From Salinispora pacifica CNR114 (GTDB lineage Bacteria; Actinomycetota; Actinomycetes; Mycobacteriales; Micromonosporaceae): DNA of 64,000 bases. Shown here one piece after another: positions 25,894 through 33,520 of the stretch; within the stretch, counting starts at the first letter, position 1; each line of letters starts with the position of its first letter. A program made the position numbers and the translations under genes. The stretch spans positions 124,001 through 188,000 of the forward strand of contig NZ_AZWO01000011.1 of the NCBI RefSeq assembly GCF_000514775.1, given 5' to 3'. Below the pieces are notes generated by a model, which did no database searches, had not been told where the DNA came from, and saw nothing but the letters and a program-made list of their open reading frames with translations.

Positions 25894-27093
25894 TCAGCGG
25901 CGGGAGTCGGCCGCCTCGTCCGGCCCGACGAAGGCCTCGCTGCGGGCGGCGCCATCCTCGCTGCCGCCGAAGATCCGCGCATCGTCGGACCCGGCACCGT
26001 CGGCGAGTCGGCCGGCCGGCGACGGGCGACGGGGATTGGCCCACTGCCACGGCTGGCCACCCCCGGCGTCACCGACCTCGGCCCGCATGCGGGGCATCGC
26101 GGTCGGCCGCTGCTTCCACACCCAGGCAACCAGGTGCTCGCGGACCAGACAGCGCAGGTCCCAGAGGTTGCCGGCGTTCGCCGCGCTGACCAACGCGCGC
26201 ACTTTGATCATGCCGCCGGTCGCGTCGATCACCTGCAACACGCAGACTCGGCCGTCCCACAGTTCGTTGCTCTCCGCCAGCCGACGCAGCTCCTCCCGCA
26301 TCGCCTGCACCGAGATCGACCAATCGACATCGAACTCGGCGGTGCCGAGTACCGCGGCCTCGCTCCGGGTCCAGTTCTGGAACGGCTTGCTGGTGAAGTA
26401 CGACGTGGGCAGGATCAACCGCCGGTCGTCCCAGATCCGCAACACCACATAGCTGAGGGTCAGCTCCTCGATCCGACCCCACTCCCCGTCCACGACCACC
26501 ACATCGCCGAGGCGTACCGCGTCACTGAAGGCGAGCTGGAGACCGGCGAAGACGTTGCCCAGCAGACTCTGCGCGGCCAACGCCGCCACCACACCAACCA
26601 CACCAGCGCTGGTCAGCACCCCGGCGCCGATCCCACGGACAGCGGGGAAGGTCATCAGCATCACGCCGAGCGCAAGGAAGACAACCACCGCGATGGTCAA
26701 CCGGCGCAGGAGCACCACCTGGGTACGAATCCGGCGGTGCCGGTTGTCCGCCACCTCGACCTGGAACCGGGCGAGTGCGGTGTCCTCGACCACCACCAGC
26801 AACGCGGCGACCAGCCAGGCGGTGGCGGCGATCACCCCGAGTACCAGGATGTGTAGCAGGGCCTGACGCCAGTTGGTGCCGGTCGCGTAGCCGGTGGTGA
26901 ACCGCACGGCGAACTGCACGGCGAGGATGGTCGTCGCCACCTGGAACGCGCGGTGGGCGTGCTCGGCCAGCCCGGTCAGCAGCAACGATCGCTGGCCGAG
27001 CCGCCGGGTTATCCGGTGCGCGACGCTGACCACTAACAGGGCGCCCGCCGCGGCGGCGAGCGCGGCAGTGATCGTCCCGAGGTAGCTCTCCAC
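25894..27093 (-). CDS. MscS-family mechanosensitive channel
   Basis: 399 aa. Four to five hydrophobic helices occupy the first 190 residues, the last being the pore-lining helix with SAGVVGVVAALAAQSLLGNV and the downstream FAGLQLAFSDAVRLGD, both MscS signatures. The soluble beta domain follows (VVDGEWGRIEELTLSYVVLRIWDDRRLILP and PTSYFTSKPFQNW). A ~70-residue acidic, Gly/Pro-rich tail is probably disordered. This resembles the YbdG/YnaI-like larger channels more than the minimal MscS. It would release solutes on hypo-osmotic shock. GTG start with GGAGGAGAG upstream. Confidence 0.92.
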   Translation of the reverse strand: MESYLGTITAALAAAAGALLVVSVAHRITRRLGQRSLLLTGLAEHAHRAFQVATTILAVQFAVRFTTGYATGTNWRQALLHILVLGVIAATAWLVAALLVVVEDTALARFQVEVADNRHRRIRTQVVLLRRLTIAVVVFLALGVMLMTFPAVRGIGAGVLTSAGVVGVVAALAAQSLLGNVFAGLQLAFSDAVRLGDVVVVDGEWGRIEELTLSYVVLRIWDDRRLILPTSYFTSKPFQNWTRSEAAVLGTAEFDVDWSISVQAMREELRRLAESNELWDGRVCVLQVIDATGGMIKVRALVSAANAGNLWDLRCLVREHLVAWVWKQRPTAMPRMRAEVGDAGGGQPWQWANPRRPSPAGRLADGAGSDDARIFGGSEDGAARSEAFVGPDEAADSRR

Positions 27094-27350
27094 GGTCTCT
27101 CCTCCTCACCACCGGACGTCGGGGACGCCCGGCGAAGGCCCAATGGTGCCGTTGATCGGCCGGGCCGACCAGTTCAGCCTTCTGGTCACGGCAGCAGAGG
27201 AGGCAGAAGGCACCGCCGGGGGATGCCGGAGCGATGACGTTGACAGCACCTGCCCGGGAGCTACCGTACGTCACACCGGCGGCAGTAACCCCGGAGACGC
27301 CGTCCCGGAGCGGGTGGAAATCCGCCCCGGGACCAAGGGGACGCCCGTAC

Positions 27351-27719
27351 TCAGCCCCCCGAACCCTGCGCCACCTGGATGGCGACCTGGTCGGCGGTGA
27401 GGTCTTCCAGCGTGACCGAGAACCCGCCGACCTCGGCGGCCGGCTGCCCGGTAGTGAGGGTGAGCTGCTCACCGGCGACCTCGACGGTCACCTGGTCGTC
27501 CTGGGCACCGATCAACCTGGCCTCGATACCGAGGATGCTGGCCTCGGCGTTGGTCTCGCGGTCGAAGGTGACTGTGCAGCCGTCCAGCCCACAGTCGGTG
27601 GAGACCCCCTCGGCAGAGCCGCAGCCGGTCAACACGGCGGCACCGAGCGCCAGTCCGACGAAGAGGCCGGCGGTGCGACGGGGGGTTTTCGGGGGGAGGG
27701 GAACGTGTCGGTTCGTCAC
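27351..27719 (-). CDS. Putative lipoprotein of unknown function
   Basis: 122 aa with a basic N-terminus, a hydrophobic stretch (18-30) and a lipobox AVLTGC with the lipidated Cys33. The mature part contains a Cys pair (CGLDGC) and a repeated beta pattern (GEQLTLTTGQPAAEVGGFSVTLEDLTADQ) suggestive of a small beta domain. I do not recognise the family. Start is GTG with no Shine-Dalgarno but TACCCT 6 nt upstream, so it is probably leaderless. It diverges from the class V aminotransferase across 71 bp. Confidence 0.78.
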   Translation of the reverse strand: MTNRHVPLPPKTPRRTAGLFVGLALGAAVLTGCGSAEGVSTDCGLDGCTVTFDRETNAEASILGIEARLIGAQDDQVTVEVAGEQLTLTTGQPAAEVGGFSVTLEDLTADQVAIQVAQGSGG

Positions 27720-27725
27720 GGCCCA

Positions 27726-27784
27726 AGGGTACGAGACGGTCGCCGTAGCGACTCTCCGCCGACTTCGGCGGCGCGGGTTAGGGT
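27726..27784. promoter_or_regulatory. Paired divergent leaderless promoters
   Basis: On the minus strand TACCCT (27731-27726) stands 6 nt before the lipoprotein GTG. On the plus strand TAGGGT (27779-27784) stands 6 nt before the aminotransferase ATG at 27791. Both start codons lack a Shine-Dalgarno. The two promoters occupy only 59 bp. Confidence 0.55.
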
Positions 27785-27790
27785 CCGCTC

Positions 27791-29002
27791 ATGCCGTTCG
27801 ACATCGCCCGCATTCGGGCCGCGTATCCCGCCCTGGCAGAGGGGCACGTCCACTTCGACGGTGCCGGCGGCACCCAGACCGCCGCGCCGGTGATCGCCAC
27901 GGTGACCGAGACGATGGGTACGGCGCTGGGCAACCGCAGCGGCGGCAACCTTCCCGGCCGACGCTCGCTGGAGCTGGTGGCCGCCGCCCGCACGGCCCTG
28001 GCCGACCTGCTCGGCACGGACCCGGAGGGGGTGGTGCTGGGCCCGAGCGCGACCGCGCTCACCTACACCCTGGCCCGCGCCCTCGCCTCAACCTGGCGGC
28101 CGGCCGACGAGGTGGTGGTGTCCCGACTCGACCACGACGCCAACGTACGACCGTGGATCCAGGCAGCCGAGGCGGCGGGCGCAACCGTACGGTGGGCGGA
28201 GTTCGATCCGCACACCGGAGAGCTGCCGGCCGGCCAGTACCCCGATCTGGTCAACGAGCGGACCCGGTTGGTCGCGGTCACCGCCGCCAGCAACGCGATC
28301 GGCACGATGCCCGACGTGGTGGCGATCGCCAAGGCAGCGCACGCCGTCGGAGCGCTGGTCTGCGTGGACGGTGTGCACTCGGTGCCGCACGGTCCGACCG
28401 ACCGCACCGCGTTGGGGGCGGACTTCCTGGTCACCAGCGCCTACAAGTGGTCTGGCCCGCACGTGGCCGCAGTGGCGGCGGATCCGGCGTGCTGGGAGCG
28501 CCTGCACCCGGCGAAGCTGCGCCCCTCCGCCGACTCCGTACCCGATCGATTCGAGTACGGCACGCCCAGTTTTCCGCTGCTGGCCGGGACCGCCGTCGCC
28601 GTGGACCACCTCGCCGGGCTGGACCCGACGGCCACCGGAAGCCGACGGGAGCGGCTGCGGAGCAGCCTGAGCGCGGCCCGCGGGTACGAGGAGGGGCTGT
28701 TGGACCGGCTCCTCGACGGTCTCGCCAACCTGCCCGCGGTCACCGTGCTCGGCTCACCGGCCCGGCGCTGCCCCACCGTCTCGTTCCGGCTGGCCGGCCA
28801 GGCTCCGGCCGAGACCCAGGCGGCGCTCGGCGCGGCGGGGTTCTGCCTCTCCGCCGGTGACTACTACGCCTACGAGTACTTCCAGACGGTGGGGCTGCGG
28901 GACAGCGGCGGGGCGGTACGCGTCAGCCTGTACCACTACAACACCCTCACCGAAGTGGATCGGCTCCTCGACGAGGTGGCGAGGCTCTCCTCCAGCCGCT
29001 GA
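27791..29002 (+). CDS. Class V aminotransferase, cysteine desulfurase-like (VC1184 group)
   Basis: 403-aa PLP enzyme. The Schiff-base lysine is Lys219 in TSAYKWSGPH, after the PLP-binding VCVDGVHSVPHGP. The C-terminal GAVRVSLYHYNTLTEVDRLL is the family ending. In SufS-type desulfurases a catalytic Cys sits in a loop before the last helix (RxGHHC); the equivalent stretch here, CLSAGDYYAYEYF, has no such HHC motif. Classical cysteine desulfurase activity is therefore doubtful, and I assign it to the cysteine desulfurase-like subgroup of unknown substrate. It stands alone, with no suf or isc genes near. Leaderless promoter. Confidence 0.88.
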   Translation: MPFDIARIRAAYPALAEGHVHFDGAGGTQTAAPVIATVTETMGTALGNRSGGNLPGRRSLELVAAARTALADLLGTDPEGVVLGPSATALTYTLARALASTWRPADEVVVSRLDHDANVRPWIQAAEAAGATVRWAEFDPHTGELPAGQYPDLVNERTRLVAVTAASNAIGTMPDVVAIAKAAHAVGALVCVDGVHSVPHGPTDRTALGADFLVTSAYKWSGPHVAAVAADPACWERLHPAKLRPSADSVPDRFEYGTPSFPLLAGTAVAVDHLAGLDPTATGSRRERLRSSLSAARGYEEGLLDRLLDGLANLPAVTVLGSPARRCPTVSFRLAGQAPAETQAALGAAGFCLSAGDYYAYEYFQTVGLRDSGGAVRVSLYHYNTLTEVDRLLDEVARLSSSR

Positions 29003-29016
29003 CGCGCTTCGGCCCA

Positions 29017-29072
29017 CGATCAGCCGATCCCGTGCCGAACTTCCCGTCCCGACCCGCGATCAGCCGATCCCG
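29017..29072. repeat. 16-bp direct repeat at the 3' end of the nagZ-like gene
   Basis: CGATCAGCCGATCCCG occurs at 29017-29032 and again at 29057-29072, 40 bp apart; similarity extends another ~10 bp (GAACTtCC versus GAACTcC). The second copy spans the stop codon of the glycosidase gene, so the first looks like a duplicate of that gene's 3' end placed in the intergenic gap. Confidence 0.7.
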
Positions 29073-30556
29073 GTCAGGAACTCCGCCGCGGCCCGGCTGC
29101 CGGCGCGGGTCGCGCCGTGGGTGGCGACATGCACCGCCCCGGTGATCAGTTCGGGTACGCCCAGTTCGACGACGACGGCATCCGGTCGGTCGGCCAGTGC
29201 GCGCGTCACGGCCGCCCGCATCCACGGGTGCCGGTGCAGGTCACGGACGACGAGGACAAGGTGGCGACCACCGGCTTCGGCGGTGAGGTCCGAGGGCACC
29301 TCGCCCTCGGCGTACCGGACGGCGGTGGTGCCCGGCAGCAACGCTGCCAGGGGCGCGGCGACACCCCACGGTGTCTCGGTGCCGATCGCGAGGTTGCGGG
29401 GCGGTGCGAACTCGACCACGTGGGCCGGGCCGGCCAGCGGCAGCGCGTCCAGCCCGGCACGTTCCGTGGTGACCCGGACGGCCCGGCGGGCGGCGGCGAA
29501 TCCCACCGCCGAACCGCTACCGGCCGCCGGGCGGGCGGTCCGGCCGGCCTGGCGAGCGGCGGTGGTGGTGGCGAGTTGGTCGACCCGCTTGGCCGCCTCG
29601 ACGAGGCGTTCCTCGGGTAGTTCGCCCGCCACGACGGCGGCCACGATCGCGTCCCGCAGCCGCCGAGCCACATCCTCGTCAGCGTGCTCGCCACCGACGC
29701 AGATGGCGTCGGCCCCGGCGGCCAGGGCCCGGACCGCGGCGCCGGTGAAGCCGTACCGGTCGGCGACGGCGCGCATCTCCATCGCGTCGGTCACCACGAC
29801 TCCGGCGAAGCCCAACTCGTCCCGGAGCAGTTCGGTGAGGATCCGGCGGCTCAGGGTGGCCGGTAGGTCTGGGTCCAGCGCGGGCAGGAGCAGGTGACCG
29901 GCCATAACCGCCTGCACGCCAACGGAGAGCGCGGCACGAAACGGGGTCAGCTCCACCGCGTTTAACCGGCGCCGGTCGCCGCTGATCCGGGGCAGGCCGT
30001 GATGGGAGTCGACCTGGGTGTCACCGTGCCCGGGGAAGTGTTTGGCGCAGGCCGCGACGCCGCCGGCCTGTAGGCCCCGCACCCAGGCGGCGGTGTGTCG
30101 GGCGGTCAGGTTCGGATCCGCTCCGAAGGACCGCACTCCGATCACCGGGTTGTCCGGGTTGGAGTTGACATCGGCGGCCGGCGCGTAGTTCAGGGTGATC
30201 CCCAGCGCCGCCAGCTCCGCGCCGAGGTCGTTTGCCACCTCCTCGGTCAGCAGCGGATCGTCGATCACGCCGAGGGCCAGATTGCCCGGGCGGGAGCTGC
30301 CGAGACCCGACTCGATCCGGGTCACGTCGCCGGCTTCCTCGTCGATGGCGACGATGACGTCCGGCCGCTCGGCGCGCAGCGTCGCGGTCAGCGCGGCGAC
30401 CTGCTCCGAGTCGACCACGTTGCGGGCGAAGAGCACCACCGCGCCGAGCCCCTCCCCCAGCCAACGACGCACCCAGGATGGGGCGGTGGTACCGACGAAG
30501 CCCGGCTGAAGGACAGTGGCGGCCAGGGATGCGAGGTGCGCCGTACGTGTGCTCAC
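29060..30556 (-). CDS. nagZ: Glycoside hydrolase family 3, NagZ-type beta-N-acetylhexosaminidase
   Basis: 498 aa from the GTG at 30556 (GAGGTGG upstream). The NagZ signature KHFPGHGDTQVDSHHGLP is at 172-189, including the His of the Asp-His dyad, and the catalytic nucleophile is Asp257 in VVTDAMEM. It would release N-acetylglucosamine from peptidoglycan fragments or chitobiose. There is no signal peptide, so a cytoplasmic recycling role is likely. The ~150-residue C-terminal extension (from about 350) makes it longer than proteobacterial NagZ (~340 aa), as in actinobacterial homologues. Its start overlaps the stop of a 26-codon frame. Confidence 0.9.
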   Translation of the reverse strand: MSTRTAHLASLAATVLQPGFVGTTAPSWVRRWLGEGLGAVVLFARNVVDSEQVAALTATLRAERPDVIVAIDEEAGDVTRIESGLGSSRPGNLALGVIDDPLLTEEVANDLGAELAALGITLNYAPAADVNSNPDNPVIGVRSFGADPNLTARHTAAWVRGLQAGGVAACAKHFPGHGDTQVDSHHGLPRISGDRRRLNAVELTPFRAALSVGVQAVMAGHLLLPALDPDLPATLSRRILTELLRDELGFAGVVVTDAMEMRAVADRYGFTGAAVRALAAGADAICVGGEHADEDVARRLRDAIVAAVVAGELPEERLVEAAKRVDQLATTTAARQAGRTARPAAGSGSAVGFAAARRAVRVTTERAGLDALPLAGPAHVVEFAPPRNLAIGTETPWGVAAPLAALLPGTTAVRYAEGEVPSDLTAEAGGRHLVLVVRDLHRHPWMRAAVTRALADRPDAVVVELGVPELITGAVHVATHGATRAGSRAAAEFLTGIG

Positions 30557-30633
30557 GCCGCCACCTCGGGCCACTCGGCAGGCCAGTCGGTCATGTCCCT
30601 CCCCCGTCTCCGCGCCCGGCGGCGCTTTGCCAT
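30553..30633 (-). CDS. 26-residue peptide coupled to nagZ
   Basis: Short frame MAKRRRARRRGRDMTDWPAEWPEVAA: a strongly basic first half and an acidic, Trp-rich second half. The stop overlaps the nagZ GTG (GTGA), and GGGTGG stands 7-8 nt before its ATG, so translation of nagZ probably depends on it. It may be a leader peptide or a small protein; I recognise no family. The codon pattern fits coding use and the stop/start coupling argues that it is translated. Confidence 0.55.
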   Translation of the reverse strand: MAKRRRARRRGRDMTDWPAEWPEVAA

Positions 30634-30680
30634 GGTCACACCACCCAAATAAATAGTCAATAAACCTAACAGTTGCAGCG
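30634..30680. promoter_or_regulatory. AT-rich island: divergent promoter/operator
   Basis: About 30 bp (30645-30675) are mostly A/T, in sharp contrast with the GC-rich surroundings. On the minus strand it reads GTTAGGTTTATTGACTATTT and onward, containing TTAGG and TTGAC elements. It lies between the 26-codon peptide/nagZ and the 40-codon gene at 30708. It is probably the nagZ promoter and regulator site; a ROK- or GntR-type sugar-responsive regulator would be usual, but I cannot assign the protein. Confidence 0.45.
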
Positions 30681-30707
30681 TGGCGCGCCGCCCGGGAGAG
30701 TTCGGGG

Positions 30708-30830
30708 ATGGACTCCGAACTTCTGGCCGAGGCGACCGGCCCGGCCGACGTCCCCGGCGTACGCCTCCTCGGCGTGGTGGTGGGCGGCCTACTGCTGGTC
30801 GCCGCGATCCGCGCGATGTTTCGCCGCTGA
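30708..30830 (+). CDS. 40-residue single-pass membrane protein
   Basis: Begins MDSELLAEATGPADVPGVRL, then a hydrophobic helix (about 20-36, LLGVVVGGLLLVAAIRAMF) and ends RR. GGGAGAG stands about 8 nt upstream of the ATG. Divergent from nagZ over the AT-rich island and convergent with the topoisomerase gene. Function unknown. The clean ribosome site, the acidic head and the single helix support a real gene. Confidence 0.6.
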   Translation: MDSELLAEATGPADVPGVRLLGVVVGGLLLVAAIRAMFRR

Positions 30831-30913
30831 GCCCGACCCGATCCGCCACTGACCGCCCCAGACCACCGACGCGGCGCGGGTTGGCTGCCCCGACTCGGGA
30901 CGACCGACATCGG

Positions 30914-31897
30914 TCAGGCCTCGGCCAGCAGTTCGAGGACCCCCCGCTCGGCATCCTCGCGGGGCATCCACCGACCTACCGGCGCCAACACCCCGTCGTG
31001 GTAGAGGTCCACGACCCGAGGGTCGACGTAGGACGTACGGGCCACCGTCGGCGTGTTCCCGAGCAACCCCGCCACCTCACGCATGACCGCGGCCACCGCG
31101 CGGCGGCGAGCGGTGGCCGACCGCTGTCCGCCGGCAGCGGCCAGCCCGGTGGCCGCCAGAACGGTGGCGTGCCAGGTCCGGAAATCCTTCGCGGTCATCT
31201 CACCACCGCTGGCCACCCGCAGATACCCGTTGACATCGTCTCGGCGCACGTCCCGCCAGTGCCGGCCGTCCCAGTAGCCGAAGAGCCGAGCCGCGGCGCG
31301 GCGGCGCCGCCGCAGGTTGGCCAGCACCTGACACAGCACCGGGTCCTCGATCCAGCGAACCTGTTCGACTCCGCCCTTCGCCGGAAACTCGAGGACCATG
31401 CAGCCACGGCGGGCGTGGGCGTGCTCCGGACGCAGGGTGGACACCCCGAACGTCGGATCGTCGCCCGCCGCGTACCGCTCGCTGCCCACCCGGAAGGCAC
31501 CCAGATCCAACAGCCGAGCGACCGTGGCCAGCACCCGATCTCGGTGCAGACCCCGACCGTCGAGGTCCGCCGCGATGCGCTCGCGCAACCGGGGCAACCG
31601 CCGGGCCACCTCGAGCACGTGGTCAAACTTCGCCTCATCCCGCTTGCGCCGCCACTCCGGGTGGTACAGGTACTGTCGGCGACCAGCCGCGTCAACTCCG
31701 GTGGCCTGGATGTGCCCGTTCGGATGCGGCGAGATCCACACGTCCTGCCAGGCCGGCGGGATGACGAGGTCACGCAGGCGGGCCAGCCGATCCGGATCAC
31801 GGACCGGCTCGCCGGCCGGATCGCAGAACCCCCAGCCCCGGCCACGCCGGTGGCGCCGGTAGCCGGGCCGACCCGGGTCACTACGCCGCAGTCGCAC
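30914..31897 (-). CDS. DNA topoisomerase IB (poxvirus/bacterial type)
   Basis: Relaxes supercoils through a 3'-phosphotyrosine intermediate. 327 aa from the GTG at 31897. The N-terminal DNA-binding domain includes LVIPPAWQDVWISPHPNGHI and ATGVDAAGRRQYLYHP. The catalytic core carries RVGSERYA, GVSTLRPEH, the TAKDFRTWHATVL segment (about 235-247) and catalytic Tyr290 in RTSYVDPRV. It overlaps the upstream GT9 gene by 17 nt and ends the glycan operon, an unexpected place for a topoisomerase. Confidence 0.93.
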   Translation of the reverse strand: MRLRRSDPGRPGYRRHRRGRGWGFCDPAGEPVRDPDRLARLRDLVIPPAWQDVWISPHPNGHIQATGVDAAGRRQYLYHPEWRRKRDEAKFDHVLEVARRLPRLRERIAADLDGRGLHRDRVLATVARLLDLGAFRVGSERYAAGDDPTFGVSTLRPEHAHARRGCMVLEFPAKGGVEQVRWIEDPVLCQVLANLRRRRRAAARLFGYWDGRHWRDVRRDDVNGYLRVASGGEMTAKDFRTWHATVLAATGLAAAGGQRSATARRRAVAAVMREVAGLLGNTPTVARTSYVDPRVVDLYHDGVLAPVGRWMPREDAERGVLELLAEA

Positions 31898-32837
31898 CGG
31901 CCGTCCGCGCCATCCGCTCCACCTCGGCCACGGCGACCAGCACCTGGTCAACGTTGATCGCCGCCAGCGCCGGATGGGGCCCCGCCCCGTCCCGGTCCGA
32001 ACCGTCCCCGCCGCCGTTCGCCCCGAGGCTCCGATGCCACGTCCGTTCGGGTGGTGGCCCCCAGTGGGCCGGCGAGTGGGGACCGAAGAGGACCACCGAG
32101 GGAGTGCCGTAGGCGGTGGCGAGGTGGGCGATGCCGGTGTCGCCGCTGACCAGCAGGCGGGCGTGGGCGACCAGACCGGCGAGGTGCTGCAGGTCGGTAC
32201 GGCCGGCTCGTACGCTGTGCCCGGGCAGCCCGGCGAGTTGCGCGACCCGGCGAGCGAGGGGGCGCTCGGCGGCGACGCCGGTGATCACGATCTCGTGGCC
32301 GGCGCCGGCGAGCTGGCGGCCGAGGGCCGCGAACCGCTCCACCGGCCAGCGCTTGCCCGGGATCTTCGAGCCCGGATGCAGCACAGTCGCCCCGGTCTGG
32401 GTCCGCCCCGGTGCTGGCCGGCGCAGACCCAGGTCCGTCGGGTCGGTCGGAACACCGTGCCAGGCCAGGAGGCGGCACCACCGACGTACCTCGTGCTCGT
32501 CGGCCCGCCAGGAGGGGCCGTCGTGGTGCCCGGCGGCCCGGTTGGCGAAGGCGAACAGCCGACGGGGGCGGGTACCGACCAGCAGGCGGTGGGACTCGGG
32601 TCCGCGGCCGTGCAGATTAACCGCCAGGTCGGGGGCGGGGCCACGCCACCGGGGGTGAGCCAGATCGGCGGTGTCGACCAGCTCGTCAATACCGCCGATC
32701 AGCTCGACCAGCGGCGCCAACCAGCGCGGGGCGAGCAGGACCAGGCGCTCGTCGGGGTAACGGACCCGCAGGGCACGCAGGGCCGGCACGGCGGTGGCGA
32801 GGTCGCCGAGGCCCAGCGCCCGAAGGATCAAGATCAC
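31881..32837 (-). CDS. Glycosyltransferase family 9 (heptosyltransferase-like)
   Basis: 318 aa, GT-B fold. It begins MILILRALGLGDLATAVPAL, the GT9 opening, and ends with VLHPGSKIPGKRWPVERFAALG and SGDTGIAHLATAYGTPSVVLFGPHSP, the ADP-heptose binding blocks of the WaaC/WaaF family. It would add an activated heptose to a glycan or lipid acceptor in the cytoplasm. The GTG start overlaps the stop of the dehydrogenase (GTGA). With HldE and GmhA/GmhB in the same operon, ADP-heptose is the natural donor. Confidence 0.9.
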   Translation of the reverse strand: MILILRALGLGDLATAVPALRALRVRYPDERLVLLAPRWLAPLVELIGGIDELVDTADLAHPRWRGPAPDLAVNLHGRGPESHRLLVGTRPRRLFAFANRAAGHHDGPSWRADEHEVRRWCRLLAWHGVPTDPTDLGLRRPAPGRTQTGATVLHPGSKIPGKRWPVERFAALGRQLAGAGHEIVITGVAAERPLARRVAQLAGLPGHSVRAGRTDLQHLAGLVAHARLLVSGDTGIAHLATAYGTPSVVLFGPHSPAHWGPPPERTWHRSLGANGGGDGSDRDGAGPHPALAAINVDQVLVAVAEVERMARTAGATAA

Positions 32838-33520
32838 GGGTAGGAGGACTCCTGTTCGGCGCAGACCACCAGTTCCCGGATGGCGCAGCCGGCGGGTTGG
32901 GTCAGGGCGAACATGACGGCGGCGGCGGTGTCCGTGGGGTCGTTGAGGATCGCGTCCGGCCCGGGTCGGTACTGCGCTTCGCGGGCGTCGAAGAAGGCGG
33001 TGCGCATACCGCCGGGGATGAGCAGGGTCACGCCGACCCGGCCGGCGAGCTCGGCGGCGAGGGAGCGGGTGAACCCGACCACCCCGAACTTCGCCGCGCA
33101 GTACGCCGTCGCGTCACTGACCGCCTTGACCCCCAGTGTTGAGGCGACGGTGACGATCCGGCCCCGAGACTTCTCGAGGAACGGCAGGGCCGCCCGGACG
33201 ACGGCGGCGGTGGCGAGCAGGTCCACCGTGACGATCCGGTCCCAGACCTCTCCCGGCAGCTCGGCCAGCCGACCCGGTACATCCATTCCGGCCGCCGTCA
33301 CCACGGCGTCCAGGCCGCCGTGGTCCGCGGCGAGTTCTCGGGTGACGGCCTCGGCCGCCCGGGTGTCGGCCAGATCGCACGCCGCCCACGGCACCCCCTC
33401 CGCCGGCGGCTGCCGGTCCACCACCAACGGTCGCCCGCCCGCCTCGGCCACCGCCGAGACCACCGCCGCGCCCAGCCCGCTCGACCCGCCGGTCACCAGG
33501 ACCGTGTACCCGGCGTTCAT
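32834..33520 (-). CDS. Short-chain dehydrogenase/reductase
   Basis: 228-aa classical SDR. The NAD(P)-binding motif is TGGSSGLG (10-17), with Asp35 in VVDRQ after the second strand favouring NAD. The catalytic Ser127 lies in VASTLG and Tyr140-x3-Lys144 in AYCAAKFG. The length is too short for the extended SDR HldD (~310 aa), which epimerises ADP-heptose, so it is not that enzyme by structure. It could oxidise or reduce a sugar of the operon's product. ATG at 33520 overlaps the hldE stop (ATGA). Confidence 0.88.
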   Translation of the reverse strand: MNAGYTVLVTGGSSGLGAAVVSAVAEAGGRPLVVDRQPPAEGVPWAACDLADTRAAEAVTRELAADHGGLDAVVTAAGMDVPGRLAELPGEVWDRIVTVDLLATAAVVRAALPFLEKSRGRIVTVASTLGVKAVSDATAYCAAKFGVVGFTRSLAAELAGRVGVTLLIPGGMRTAFFDAREAQYRPGPDAILNDPTDTAAAVMFALTQPAGCAIRELVVCAEQESSYP

